The translations under genes were made by a program, and so were the position numbers. From assembly GCA_008360975.2 (NCBI GenBank), contig CM039195.1:12453010-12517009 (forward strand): 64,000 nt of DNA. The letters run 5' to 3'. This document shows positions 26,245-38,699 of this stretch, piece after piece (the first letter of the stretch is position 1; each line of letters starts with the position of its first letter). Origin of the DNA: Lichenostomus cassidix (Eukaryota; Chordata; Aves; Passeriformes; Meliphagidae). Below the pieces are notes generated by a model. That model did no database searches. It saw only the letters and a program-made list of their open reading frames with translations, and was not told the origin of the DNA.

Positions 26245-27182
26245 GCTCGGTCTTGCTGGGGCTGGGGGTTAAAGCCAGCTCTGGTTATTGTTGGGAAATG
26301 CTTTCTCTGAAGCACAGTAAAATTTGGGAATTCTGATGGTGAATCATGAATAAGGAGCAGATATCACAAGCCCCATGCAGTAAATAAACCCTGGAAATGA
26401 GGTCTGGATTTCCTTCTCAATTTACATCTTGTTATTGATCAACTTTGCTGCCAAAGAAAACACAAAACTTTCCCTGTCATCAAAACCTTATGGAAGACAC
26501 AACTCTGTAAAATTTTCTGGTGTTCTAACAAAGTACAGCCAGATTTCAGTGCAGCCCTTTCCTCAGGGCATTGGCCTTGCAACCAAATACAATTTTAAGT
26601 TGTAAGAACACAGTGATTTTTCCAATATCTGCTACAGAGCAAATGAAACAATGGCTTAGAAAATGTTAGAAAAGATCTATAGATAGAAAAAAGCCCCACA
26701 GAAGTTACACAATAAACCACATTCGTATAGACTAGAAATTAATAAATAGGGTCAGAGTGAAGGAAAAAAAGTTGTTTCATTACAATGTGAACAATTAAAA
26801 TTCCACCTAAGCAAGCTGTAACTCTGAAAGTCAGCCCAAGAAATTTGTAATTAGTCAGTTAGCACATTATCATTCTAGTTTCAACTTTTCCCATTTTAAA
26901 AGGTATTTATGTATTTTTAAATTTCATATACAACTCAAGAGAAAATGGGAGAGGAAAGTGATATGGGAGCTGTAACATTTTCAATTCCCCTTATTCACCT
27001 ATGCCAAGTTAAAAACAAAATTGCCATTAGAATAAAGTGAATTACTTGATACTATTTCTTCAGTGCCTTATCAGAGAGACCAATCTGCAAACCTCCTAAC
27101 ACTTCAGATAAATAGTTTTACTTAAAAAACCTAAATTATTTACCATGTTATGCACAGAATGTTATTTCTGTCAAGGTAACGT

Positions 27183-27210
27183 GTATATTGATATACTGTA
27201 TATTGATATA
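27183..27210 (+). repeat. 15-bp tandem repeat, about 1.9 copies
   Basis: GTATATTGATATACT is followed immediately by GTATATTGATATA, an exact repeat of the first 13 bases. It is a small replication-slippage-type duplication. Confidence 0.8.
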
Positions 27211-27505
27211 TTCCCTTCCAGAAATGGCATTTTTAGGAGCTCCCTGGACTCACAGGTGAACAATAATGGATGTGAGACTCTCCTGGGGTCTGTTTTCAAT
27301 CTGTAACCTGTTCCAGAAATCCTGAGTTCCTGGAGGAGAACCTTGCAGCCCTTTATTCCAGACTAACTCACCTAATTGCCTCAAGCTGCTTCGCTGTTTG
27401 CATTATTTCCCACCTTTTCACACATTTGGAAAGAAACCATGAACCCTTTTTGCTGCCAGGCTAATCAGGATCACAACTTTACACTTGGTAAATCTGCTAG
27501 AACAA

Positions 27506-27528
27506 GGGGGAAAAGGGAGGGGTGAGGG
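27506..27528 (+). other. Canonical G-quadruplex motif
   Basis: Four G runs (GGGGG, GGG, GGGG, GGG) are separated by loops of 4, 1 and 3 bases (AAAA, A, TGA). This fits the G3+N1-7 definition with short loops, which favour stability. It stands alone in AT-rich DNA and is not next to any promoter I can identify. Folding is predicted from pattern only. Confidence 0.75.
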
Positions 27529-28246
27529 CAGAAAACATCCTCACTGCCAAATTCTGTATTTTCATTAAGTTCTCTGTCCTTCAGGGGAAAGGAATCTCTG
27601 AGGCTTACATGAATCAATAAAAAGTATTGGGTTTATAATGAGAGAAAAACAGGTATGGTAAATTTATTAAAGCATATCAATATCCTTCCAGGCACACAGC
27701 CTCCTCTCACCCTGGGGTATTGGGCAAACTCTGAGACAGAACAAGTGGAAATTCAACACAGAGAATTTCCTCTCTTATTCAGGAGAAACTTTCTGGATGA
27801 CTTGCAAAGCCACACATTCAAAGGGATTTGAGTTCAGCATCCATTCCCATCGTGTTACCAGGATTTTAGTTTTCAATTTGCTATCATTTTAATGAAGATT
27901 TTTTTCAAAATGAATCAATGACTGAAAAAAAAAATTACTAAAACAAGATAGATTTTTTTTTTTAATTCAGCAGGTGATTTCTATTCTGAAAGGCATATCC
28001 TTCCTCTCATCCAGATTCCCTGAATTATATTTAAACAGGCAGGAAGAAAGGAACTTATTTAATATCATTCCACCTGAGTGCAAGCATTTCCCATTATGTG
28101 ACCACAAACTCCTCTTGTGAGAACTTCACTCTCTACTCTCACAAAGAGGTTACTTGAGAAGTGGCATGATTTTTTCAAATTTCAAATACTAAAATTTAGC
28201 AGAAATTACCATTTTCAATGTAGCCACTAGAAAATACAGAAGAATA

Positions 28247-28318
28247 GAACAAAAAAAAAAGAAAACAAACAAAAAAAAAAACCCAAAAAGCAAAAGAAAA
28301 CAAAAAAAAACAACAAAA
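28247..28318 (+). repeat. A-rich low-complexity tract
   Basis: Runs of A are interrupted by single G or C bases (AAAC, AAAG, CAAC units) over about 70 bases. The complementary strand reads as a Phe/Leu/Cys-rich frame (28196-28378), an artefact of poly(T). It may be a decayed poly(A) tail, but no retroposon body is visible. Confidence 0.8.
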
Positions 28319-29104
28319 CCCATCTTCACAATCCCATTCAATAACACAGTCTGCCAAGTAATTACAGCAACACAACAAATTTGAGAAACCTTCCGTACTG
28401 CTTCTCCACAGCTATCCTTTCAAAAATTTAGAAAAAAGGCACTCTGCACACCAACAAGTTAACAAAAAAACCCAACCACCATTTGGAATTAACTGTAATT
28501 TTTGGACAAATCACTAACACCAATCCCATCTTATCAAAAGGAATTAATTATGTTCATTTATCTCAGATGCAGGAGTTGGCCTGAGCGCCAGAGCTCTGTG
28601 GGAGCACAGCACCAGCACAGACAGCACCAAAATGCAGCTCCAAACCTTGCAATGTCCATTTAACGGAATTTGGCACGAGATTCCACATCTCAAATGGACA
28701 GGTGTTCACACACTCAGCTAAAGTCTATTTATTGGGGGGATATCTATGCACCTAGGACTTTGCCTTCTCTTTGAGGATAAAACTAAACAGGAGAACCAGG
28801 CCCTAGACATGAAGAACTTGTCCCTTCTCAGGATTATTTGCACAATTAACCCTCCCAGCCATTGCACTGTGAGCAGCAGCAGGGCAGCCAACACTTGTGA
28901 CACACTGCACAAAGGATTCCTTTTAGGATGCATTGCTCAAATAAACAGATAACTTCACTGTGCTGAAACACCTCTGAAAGGTCACGTTGGCAAGCAATGT
29001 GGGACTTCTGATCATGAAAATCACAAAAGGGAAATAACCCCAGTAGGTGAAGTACCATTTTTTAAGATGAACTTCTAGTTTGGACAGAATAAAAGGATTT
29101 ACAA

Positions 29105-29255
29105 ACATCAAGTCTCTTTACCCGATTTTCCCTCCTACGGTAACATTTTTAACTTTTGGCCTGCCTTATCTGTGAGGGGGAATTATGAGGGCATAAAGGA
29201 TCCTTTGACAAGAATCCTTTTACAAAACAGAGGCACTTTGAATGGCAGTTTGCAA
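29105..29255. promoter_or_regulatory. Candidate conserved non-coding element
   Basis: An even-complexity block retains CpGs (CCCGAT, TACGGT) and has two TCCTTTGACA/TCCTTTTACA-like words, a TTATCTG GATA-type site and no simple repeats. No coding frame crosses it cleanly. The call is a guess from composition and needs alignment. Confidence 0.18.
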
Positions 29256-29742
29256 ACCATGGCCCTTTGTCCCTGCACAGATTGCCCATAAAAGCTCCCT
29301 GTCAGCTGCACTCACATCAGCACCTCTGCACAGGACCTGAGAGCTCCCCATGGACAGCTCTCCTTGCACTGCCCACTGCTCAGAGCCTGCTCTGGGCTGC
29401 CCAGGAACATTTTAACAGCACTAAAACACCATTTGTTCTTTTTTTCAAGTGGAAGTCAGCAACATTCAGAAGTGACATTAAAGACACTTAGAGTTTACAG
29501 GACTGACAGTGCCATCTTGTATTTTTTTGTTACAAATGAAAGCTAAAAAGTTGGGGCAATTTTAGTGGGTATTTTCTATTGCCCCCCAGTTTGGGTTAAC
29601 CAGAATTGCAGTCTGGAGAACTGCAGATCAGCTCTGCTCCCAGAGCAAAGGTATCTCTCAATTTTTAGCACCAAGTATAAAGTGCTACCCAAATCACAGC
29701 CTGAAGCCTTGGTGTAAATAGCTTAATTAGAACCGCAGGACA

Positions 29743-29916
29743 GAATTAAAAAATATCTCAAGTTATAAGGGACCCACATAAAGATCATCATGTCCAAGTC
29801 CCTGCTGCTTGCAGATCTTCCTAAACAAAATCTTATGACTGAGAGCATCTCCCAGATGCTCCTTGAACTCTGACAGGCTTTTTTCTCCTGCATTGGCAGT
29901 GGAACAACAGGGGAGG
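29743..29916 (-). mobile_element. CR1 LINE 3' fragment (ORF2 C-terminus plus 3' UTR)
   Basis: Read on the plus strand, AAGGGACCCACATAAAGATC at 29767-29786 followed by ATCATGTCCAAGTCC matches the reverse complement of CR1 3' ends (family pattern GGGACCCACAAGGATCATC...GTCCAA). The block GAGAGCATCTCCCAGATGCT and then CCTTGAACTCTGACAGGCTT at 29861-29880 matches the segment coding the end of ORF2. On the minus strand this reads SLSEFKEHLGDALSH, like the C-terminal SLPEFKxxLDxALS motif of CR1 reverse-transcriptase proteins. The copy is 5'-truncated, diverged and dead. A 19-base poly(A) run (29917-29935) abuts its truncated side. CR1 elements normally end in short tandem repeats rather than poly(A), so that run is not the tail of this copy. 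Confidence 0.85.
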
Positions 29917-29935
29917 AAAAAAAAAAAAAAAAAAA
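29917..29935 (+). repeat. Poly(A) run, 19 bases
   Basis: An uninterrupted A run lies directly at the truncated end of the minus-strand CR1 fragment. It may mark where the CR1 copy landed or a later insertion, but it is not a normal CR1 end. Confidence 0.85.
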
Positions 29936-31369
29936 GGCAGGAATAATTTTTTTCTTCCCCCAAAAAAACAAAGCAGAAAGCCTCAATTTCATTTTGCTTG
30001 TATGTATTTTAGTATCTGCAGGGCTGGACACAGAGGACAATCAGTTCAGTGCAGCTCCACTGTGTTCTCCAAGGTGTTCTCACCTGAATTCATTGCATAC
30101 CAAGCCCTGACATCTATCCACACCTCCACACCAGGGCATCGCACAGAGATGTTGCATTTAGGGACAGCCACAGCCATAAAGATTGTGCCAATTCTATTTG
30201 ACACAATTTATTTTTACTGTTGGGTCAGTAAAAAGGTGATTCAGCACACCCAGCCAGCCAAGACCTCAGTAGGAACTACCAAGAAGCAGATTGACCACAC
30301 CTTTCTGATCTTTGGCAAAACCAGAAACACCACCAGGAACAAGAGTTCAGTGAATGTTGAGGCAAAACCAGCAATCTATCCCCAAAACTAAGGGAACAGT
30401 CAAATCCTGAGGGCCTCTGAATGCTTTAATCAGCTACAGACGCCTCACAGGTATTATTTTCCACTTCTAAAAAAGCCCCAAAATGAAACCAAACAAAAAC
30501 CCCACTCACAAAAATCCCAATCAAACAAGCAGACATAACAAAAGCTAAGCATAAACTGAGACAGTATAAAAGATCTGTTGATCTTCAGTGATGGATTTTC
30601 ATGCAATGATTGAACAGAAATACAAGAGTAGCCCCAAAATGCCTCTCTGAACCATTGTGTCCCTCTGGCTTGCAGAGTTTGATCAGTAACTAAACTAAAT
30701 GTGTTATAAATCTTGGTGAAGTTGGAACAAGCTGAAATAAAGAGGAAAAAGCCAAGGTGTACAAATATTTACTAAGCAAGGTGAGACCAGCACCTTGCAA
30801 AGATAAAGGGAAGTATTTCTGACTTTCCATTGTAAATTCTTTGCAGACACTGCACCCTTCTGATGCCCAGGGATGGCTGTGGGCTCAGAGCCTCTCCAGA
30901 ATATCCCAAAGGGACTCCAGATGAGAATCTCAGCACACAAAATGTCATTTCCTTTTCATTTCCACATCATGCATTTCCAGTGTGAGAACAAATATTGGCT
31001 TCCCAGCAAACCATGGCTCTGTCACTTTGTCATTTCTGCCCTGGCTGTGCACACACACACACACTTCCACCAGCACCCCAAATAAATCTGTCAGTGCAGG
31101 CATTGAGACAGAGCCACACCTGCTGCAGAAACTGCTGCAACAGCTTTCACAAGAACCTCAGTGATCATTCTTCAGGAGAAAACAGGATTTACTGGGGATT
31201 TTTAATTATTCTGCAAGCAATTTCTTCACATCAAACAAAGAAAAACCCCAAACCAAAAAAAATATTAAGAAACAAGTGTGTTAAATACACATATCTATCC
31301 TAAAAGTGATGTTACACCACCAGTAACTCGATTAAACACAATAACATGTGCAGGTACATACCTTGATTG
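29936..31369. other. Non-coding DNA, no gene seen
   Basis: The longest frame is 30002-30391 plus (129 codons). It has no recognisable domain and no obvious splice context. A short (CA)n run is listed separately. No named repeat was recognised. Confidence 0.55.
31050..31064 (+). repeat. Short (CA)n microsatellite
   Basis: About 7.5 CA units in a row, short and probably only mildly polymorphic. Confidence 0.85.
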
Positions 31370-31540
31370 AAGAGTTCATTTAATATAATTTAGGTATCTG
31401 AAATATTCTGCTTACTTGATTAGGGTAGATTGTTTGCATTTTGATTTATTGCTTCGAGATCAGTATTCATTAAGTCACTTAATATAAAGGCACCCTTACA
31501 GCTGCTACCCTATTAAAGGTAATCATTTTCCCCATTCCTG
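31370..31540. promoter_or_regulatory. Candidate conserved non-coding element
   Basis: An AT-rich block of even complexity contains TTTGCATTTTGATTTATTG (octamer-like plus caudal/Hox-like words), CATTAAGTCACTTAAT and GGTAATCA cores, and one retained CpG (TTCGAGA). No simple repeat or frame explains it. The call is inference from motif density, and no alignment was possible. Confidence 0.22.
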
Positions 31541-32444
31541 TTTATAGCAGTCACTGGTATAATAAAAGCAGTCTGGAGGCATCTATTAATCACAGCCACA
31601 GTTTCCAGGTGTAAATACTTTCAGAAACAATTCCTGATGCTTAGGCCTTGTGTTAAACACAGGAATTACAAATTATATTTTGCCTCATAAATTCAAATCG
31701 TTCCCAGTCTAATGTACTATCAGGGATGCCCTGGGGTAACTGTGCAAGAGGGTGATTCATATTTAAAATATTTGCCTGGAAGTTTCAAAACTACACTCCT
31801 AGCAATGTTTTAAGCCTGTATCTTTTGTCCTGAGTCTCAGTTTTCACTCAAACCAATGCACTGAAATCAATGCAATTCCTCTGTAACTCCAATAAAACTT
31901 TTTAAATTACAATTGTAAACATAGCACTTTATCTTTCAGCACCACTGGCCAAAGACTACAGAGCTGGTTCAGTGGCTCTGGCTGATACATTTTACATTTA
32001 TTCTTTGCCTGCTATCGAAAGGGACAGAATAATCCTGGGATGGTGACATATCATTAACTGAACCACTGCCCAAAACAGATTGTAATTCCAGAAAAGCTAC
32101 AGCATGTGCTTATCCCCTTGGTTTTATCAGCTCTGCAAGGGCAGTAAGAAAACACCATGGCACATAAAACACACAAGAACACAGGAATACACAGAGAAAT
32201 TTCAGCAAATTGCTGTGAACTCCTGGGTTTGTGGTATGAGTTAACATCATGTTAGCAACATGGATTGAAATTCATCAAAACACTGCAAACCACACTGGGA
32301 AACTGTGCAGGAGAAAGCTCTTAGTAGCTGATAGCTCAGTGGGGCTAATTAGCAATTTTTCTGGTATTAGTCCACACCCAGCTTAATAGTGCCCAGTTGC
32401 TGATGGAGAGAAAAACTAAAATTGACCTTCAAGCCATCTATAAA
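31541..32444. other. Non-coding DNA, no gene seen
   Basis: AT-rich, with no frame over 60 codons, no recognised repeat and no RNA gene. Confidence 0.6.
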
Positions 32445-32560
32445 TATTTATTTTGTTTTCCTAATTATGCAAGTTAATTGAGGAAAAAAAAGAGGTTTTT
32501 GCCTCTTTGCATGATTATATCAACAAATCAGTAATGCAAAAATATTCAACTGCATTTGTC
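32445..32560. promoter_or_regulatory. Candidate conserved non-coding element (octamer-like pair)
   Basis: The block contains CTAATTATGCAAGTTAATTG, a near-palindrome AGAGGTTTTTGCCTCT, then TTTGCATGATTA and TAATGCAAAA, giving several POU/homeodomain-like sites within about 100 bases. It lacks coding potential. Chance is a real alternative in sequence this AT-rich. Confidence 0.25.
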
Positions 32561-34757
32561 AAATCCCACTCACAACAGCATTACCTGAAAAATCCAGAAT
32601 TATTTCCTCATACAAAGCATTATCTCCTGTTGCTGGATAATGCCAGTTAATATCCTGATACTTCTAGGACTAAAAAAAAAAGTTTTGCTATACTTCTTCC
32701 ATGGTGCAATGCAACATTATTTCAAAGGGTTTTCAGCAACACAAATTGTGGAGGGTCTGTTTGTGCTAACAACATTATGAAAAGCAGAACTTCCACTCTG
32801 AGACTGCACCGTGCTGTTTGCCAGGGGATCAGGGCTCCTATCACAGCCCCTTTGCTCCTCAGAAAAAGGGATTCTTCATGCAACTCCTACTAGTATCCGT
32901 TTATACATCCAATTATATATATTGCTACCCTTATTTCTTCTCTTTCTGTGGTTTCTATCCAAAATCATCACAATTAATGGGAGAAGTTCCATGGCCTCCG
33001 AGGGATTTCATCTATTCATCTTTCCATTCTGCCAAGAAATGCTGATGTTTAAAGGAATCATGCTCCTTGTTCTGTGTAGCTTCATTAAAACTACTGTGGC
33101 AGAAGTAGTTCAAAGGCACGAGGTTTTTAAAGCTCTGAAGAAGCTTGAAAAGTTTGCCTGGTAATATATTAAAAATAGATCCTTTTAGTATAATAACCCT
33201 TCAGTGAGGTACTGATAAGGCAGAGAAGATAATAAGAGAATGTGGTAAGAGAAGCAGAGCTACAGAAAAATATCAGCCAAGGCATCTCGGGAGGCAAAGG
33301 CAGAAGTTTCCACTCCTGTTCTGCACTTTCAGAGGATCTGAGCGGACAATGTGGTGTTAAATTAACAACTGATTTCACGTGGACCAAAATCATGACTGAA
33401 ACAATGACAAATTCTCAGGTTTGGGCCACTGAAAGAAGGCAAATCACAGGTGAAGTCACATGCAGGTAAGTCACCTTACAGCTCAGTTCTTAACTCCAAC
33501 TGGAGAGGGGGAACAAAGAAAATAAATTAAAGCCACATAATAAGGCCAGAAAACAGAATTGCTTCTGTAACCCCTTGGATTGAGTACAGTTACTAAGACT
33601 TCTGAAATAACCTTGTATTAATCTATAAACAAATCCATTCTATTTAAACAACTACACAGGGACCAAAAGCAAGGTGCACCTGGGGTAAATAATGGCAAGT
33701 GGGATTTTTATTTCACCCTCAACAGCTTCCATACTGCTAAAGCACAGCAAGTAACTCATAAAGCCAAAAGTTCATTAATGACTGTAACCCTTTGGTCATT
33801 TTACATTCATTTTGCTTCAAATTTAATCCCTCAGAGATTTTATTTAATTTATTTCGATAACAGTCACAGTATTTGTATGAGAAACATCCTCAGTTATGCA
33901 AACCTCACAAGCTTCCCCTCTGCACGTCCTGAGAGCTTTAAAAAAAACCTGAATTTCACCTGGATTTTCTTCCAGCAGAGATGCAGCAGGTGATACCACT
34001 GAGCCTCAGAGGGATTTAGGGACACAGCACAACCCTCTCTTCCTCTAATCCCAGAATCCTGGCATTTTTGGGATGGATACAACCTCCTGTCACATCTTGC
34101 AGAGATTCTCCCAGCCGAGCAGCAGCGCACAGCTTCCCTTCATCCTTTCTGTGTTTATCATCAAGGACAGCAAGTGATCTGGCAGGGGATTTTGGGGCAC
34201 AGAGAGAAAGGCTCCTCACACATTTCTGTCCTGCTGAGAGAGGGGAATCATTAATTCAATGACTGGGAGCTGATCAGCACCAAAGGGCCCAGGAATTCTC
34301 CTCAACTGCTGAAAAGGTAAGGATGGGGTACAATGAGAACATACTAAGTCATTTGGTGGAGTTGGACAAGTAAAATAAAATAAATGAAAGCCCTGGGAAG
34401 CTGTTGCAATGGGAAATGCTGCAGCCTGGTAAAATACAGGCAGTGGATGGTGCTGAGAATTCCACACTTCCATCAGTGAACACCTTATGGATACAGATGT
34501 AGGGCTTCATGAAAAAAGACAAACCACATCCCCCATGGCATGTTTTGCTCACAATTTCCTACCATGCAGAACTAAACTGCTGGTTTATATATCCACTACA
34601 GCCCTTCACAAACTTTTCATTGCAGTGTTTGACTATGTAATTGATACACAGAGCCTCCCCAGTCATGTGTGTGTGAATGGGACTGACACAAGGGTAGGAA
34701 GAACTAAAATCACATGTGAAAAACCTCCATTTCTGCTTGTCTCAAAGTTTTTAATAT

Positions 34758-34789
34758 AGCAGTTTTCAAATTAAGCAGTTTTCAAATAT
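34758..34789 (+). repeat. 16-bp tandem duplication
   Basis: AGCAGTTTTCAAATTA is followed directly by AGCAGTTTTCAAATAT. The first 14 bases are identical, consistent with a recent slippage duplication. Confidence 0.8.
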
Positions 34790-37045
34790 CCCACGTGTTT
34801 GAAATGATAGAGCATGGAAATTTAAGTCACATTGGTTTACTACTGCAGAAAATAAAATTCTTGGTGCTAAGCATTATCAAAACCAAAGTACACGATAGTT
34901 CATTTTTCTCTTTTTACACTATTTCCCCCTCACACTCAATCAATGAACTGCATTTCCTTTTCTATTTACAAACAAATATCCACACTCTACCCTTTGAGGA
35001 ACTGCTTGTTCCCAAAAGCAGCAGAGCTGCTGCTCCATCCTGCCAGCCTCACCTGAGCACACCAGGCTGCACCTCTCCCCTCCCGTTTGGAGCCAGCATT
35101 CAGAGGAAACCACACATTCCTTTTACAACCCCAGATAGGCACCAGTTCTTCCCTGAGCCATTTTTCATATCTCAGCTCTAATTCCACAAATAAGCCTTTT
35201 AAATCCAGCAAGTGTCTTCATGCTCTGGCCCAAGGTCTCCCCTGGGCAGCGCTGGAAAGGATGCACAGTGCAGTTCCAGTTCCTGAATAAATGAGCCAAA
35301 AATTGTGTGCAATTTTTCTTCTTAGCGTTTGAAATTATTCTGCTGTCCGTGTGAAATGACCGCTTTGGTCCTCAGTAAATTCTTTAATGAAAAAAAGAAT
35401 GCAAGAGAACAGCTTTATTAGCCCAGGATGTGGAACAGGGTGCTGAGGGTAACAAAATGGCACTGATGGTATGAACTGCATTATTTCCAGTCTCAATCCA
35501 GTGTGGATGGAATGAGAGATTTTCTCTACCCTTTTTTGGGGGTAGCTGCCTGCTCACTGTGTAAGCTCTGACTTTCAGCACACACTTCAGAACACAGTGC
35601 AGCTCTGCCTTCCTGTGCTTTAAGCTTTGAATTCCCCCAGTCCCACACTGCAGTCTTTCCCCAGTGATCAGAGACAGACTGCATTTCCATATTCAGTGCT
35701 TAGCTGGGGCTTTTATCCATCTCCTTCCTAAAGATGATTTCCACACGTTAGATTTGACCACCATCTAGGATTCCTCTTTGAAATTATTTGGGAATTACAG
35801 AGCCATTGGAGCCCTGGATAAAGCACAGCACAATTAGGGGACTACAGTCCATCTGTGTCAAATTGGAGAAGCAATCAAGGCCTGGATTCTTCTTTGAATT
35901 CAAAAAGACATAAGAATAATGGAAATAGTTTATTTCTGTTTCAATAAAGTCTGTATTTGAAGTCTTCCACCACATTCTCAAGCATTTATCTAGGCTAGAA
36001 ATTTTCTTATTCTTGCTGCATGAATTCAGAACATTTTCAGAGAAAGCTCCCAAACAAGGCTGGGGATTTCAAAACTTTTCCAAACTCTTTCAACTATGAA
36101 TTTCCACTACTTCACATTTCTTCTCAGATCCCTACCAGGTACCAAGCATGAACACCTACTGCTATTTCTGCCTTTGGCCCTCTTCTCAGCTTCCTGCATT
36201 TCTCAAAATCTCAATTTTCTCTGTTTCAGTCTCTAAAGACCTGAAAATTTCTTTCCTTCTTGACAAAAAAACCCCAAAACCCACAAAAAACCCCAACAAA
36301 ACTGTCAAGTATCTGGCATTAAACATCTATATGATATATATAGCTATTTTATATGACTATTGGGAAATATGTTCTTAGTTTGTTAATCAGGACTGTGCAA
36401 TATATGAAAAGAAAAAAAAACCTCAGAACTCTGAAGTTTATTACAAAACCAACATTGTTTCTATCATATAGATTTTGTTTATAGACCTTAGAGAACCCAC
36501 AGGAATATAAAAGTATCCTCCAGCATTTTCCCACTGAGCCACAGAAATCATGTGTGTGCATCCCCTCCTCAGCTCAGCAGGCAGGCCAAATGCACAGTTC
36601 CAATTTTAATATTTATAAATTCTTCAACATGCTCTTTATCCTATCAAGCCATATTTAAAATGAACTTCCAGACAAGTCATTCCCATCAAACATGTCACTA
36701 TCACAGAGCTTCTGAAATACAGGAAAAAGGAAAAAAAAAACAAAACACAAAAACATTTTGAACTCTCAGACAAACAAGGAGGGTGGAAATATCCAGGAAA
36801 AAATTATATTAAGGAAATTATTTTGAGAAGTGGTGAACACTTCATCCTTTTGTCAGGGGCTGTGTGACTTCAGGCAGGGAACAAGTTCCCTGTGCTGCTG
36901 TGCCCTTTGCATTTTCCATTCCTGGCCTGGGAGCACTTCAGGGGAGGAAGGGAACTCACATTCTCAAGAACCTTCATCTGAAAGCCTGAACCTGGACAAT
37001 TTTGAACTGTGGTTTGAAAGAGAATACAGAAGTTCCTATAACTTA

Positions 37046-37103
37046 AAGAAAAAAAAAAAACAAAAAAAGAAAGAAACAAACAAACAACAACAACAAAAAA
37101 AAA
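37046..37103 (+). repeat. A-rich low-complexity tract
   Basis: AAAC, AAAG and CAA units with A runs over about 58 bases. It lets the frame at 36830-37336 continue as Lys/Gln/Asn-rich sequence, so that frame is not evidence of a gene. Confidence 0.85.
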
Positions 37104-38699
37104 TCCACCAAAAAAGAAACTCGATTCAGTGCAGCAGTTTGGTGTCAGGACACTCATTACAGTGTCAGGAAACCCTGGGCACACCAATTAATGAATATCT
37201 CTGTGCTTTTCCTTCCACATCCAACAGGAGAACACATCCTCCCTCCCGTGGCAGCAAAGCTGGGAGGCTCAGCTCACTGAAGGCTGTAAAATTCCCAACA
37301 TTCCCGAGCTGGAGAAGCCTCATGAAATGCAAATAATCCCAGATTAACCCCCAAGAGATGCAAAGCCAAGGACTGTGCTCAGCTCAGCCCTCCAGAAGGG
37401 ATTCTGCTGGTTTACCTTCAAATGACAAACCAGAAAGAACATCCTAAATCAAACAATTGCTGTGGGAAATCACCAAAACATGAATTAGTCTCTAATCCAA
37501 GCTGTCCAAAACCCACAGAGCTGATGAGCCCAAGAGCATAGCTGGCAGAGGAACAGAGACTCAGAGAGAGCAAAGGTCTGAGGCCGTGAGGAGGGGGAAT
37601 TGTCACTGAAGGTTCATGAAAAAAGGAAACCTTCACACGTCAGGTCTGCTTAAAAAAACCAACAAAGACTGCAAATTCTTGATGATTTCCACCCCCAAGA
37701 GGACAGAGGCTAATAGGAAAGGGTGTGTGCTTCCAGTGCCATCCCCACACAATCCTATCCTCTCTAAACCAAGACAAGGATTTTCTCTTCCTTTTAATTT
37801 TTTTTGTTTGTCTTGTTTTTTTTGTGTTTATCAAAAGATTTTTTCCTCTCTGAGTATGACCATAGCTCTGAGAGGAGCCTCTGAACTCCCACAGCCAGGA
37901 TTCATTTATTCTGGCAACAGAGACGAGTTTCTGAGAGCAGCGAACAAACTTTTTCCCCAAGTGTATTCAAGGATTGGCAACCTGAATGTGGAAATGCTGA
38001 AGATTCAGGTGTTCTTTTCCCACCTGCATTCCAAAATTCTCAGTTTTCTCCTGATTCTCTCTGTCCCTACATCAAACAACCTCACTGCCCAGCACTAGGC
38101 TGACCCACTGCCTTTAAGCAAAGCAGCAGTGAAACTCCAAGGCCACTGCACAGAGAGAATGATCTTGCAGCTGAGATCTTTCTGCTTGCTAAGTGCAAAG
38201 CAAGAATATTCCTAGAAAAAAATCCATATTTTAAAAGAAAATTACATTTTAACTCACCTTTGACCCACAGACAGTTCAGCTCTTGGATGGATCAATTATG
38301 TAAAGGCAACGTGGCTAAAAGGCAAATCCTTTCAAAAATTGCTTGAGCAAAGGAAAGAGGAGAAGGAGTAAAACATATTTGCCAATGATCCTTTAGCACA
38401 TGCCAGCAAAATGAAAACACAGGAGAAAACCTTTTAAAGTTATTATTACTTTTCATCCTATTGTCTTTGAATTTTCTCTTCAGAGTCACAAAGATGATTT
38501 TGGATCAGACTGTGAACAGAACCAGAAATCTGCATCCTGATGTCTCAGAAGAGAAAACATTCCCCAAATTCAACCAATAAACCCTCCAAAGACTCACCAG
38601 CATGTCTGAGCCCCCAGAAAACACCACTGTGCTCACTATTTAACCACATTTCATAACATCTGCTTATTTATTCCACAAAAATTAGGTGTTTCTGAGTTT

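Larger units (their letters stand above)
25374..29742. other. Non-coding DNA, AT-rich, no gene seen
   Basis: This is one of the emptiest parts of the window, with almost no frame over 60 codons between 25.5 and 28.2 kb. It holds a short imperfect tandem at 26218-26244, a 15-bp tandem at 27183-27210, a G-quadruplex motif, an A-rich tract and a conserved-looking block near 29.1 kb, listed separately. No named transposon or RNA gene was recognised. Confidence 0.6.
32561..38699. other. Non-coding DNA, no gene seen
   Basis: No gene is supported. Frames 32811-33164 plus (117 codons), 36830-37336 plus (168 codons, crossing an A-rich tract) and 37616-38098 plus (160 codons) lack domains and splice context. 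A GC-richer patch lies at about 34000-34300. A 16-bp tandem and an A-rich tract are listed separately. A low-complexity AAAACCCC-type stretch occurs near 36265-36300. Confidence 0.55.

Noticed and set aside
28196..28378. 60-codon Phe-rich minus ORF resembling a membrane peptide
   Set aside because: It is poly(T) low-complexity sequence on that strand.
30002..30391. 129-codon ORF next to the CR1 fragment, read as CR1 ORF2 remainder
   Set aside because: It is on the opposite strand to the CR1 fragment and shows none of the reverse-transcriptase or endonuclease motifs.
32811..33164. 117-codon ORF with a hydrophobic segment, read as a small membrane protein
   Set aside because: The hydrophobic run comes from T-rich sequence. 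No homologue is recognised and there is an overlapping alternative frame.
36830..37336. 168-codon plus-strand ORF
   Set aside because: It is carried through by an A-rich tract (Lys/Gln/Asn run) and has no domain or splice context.
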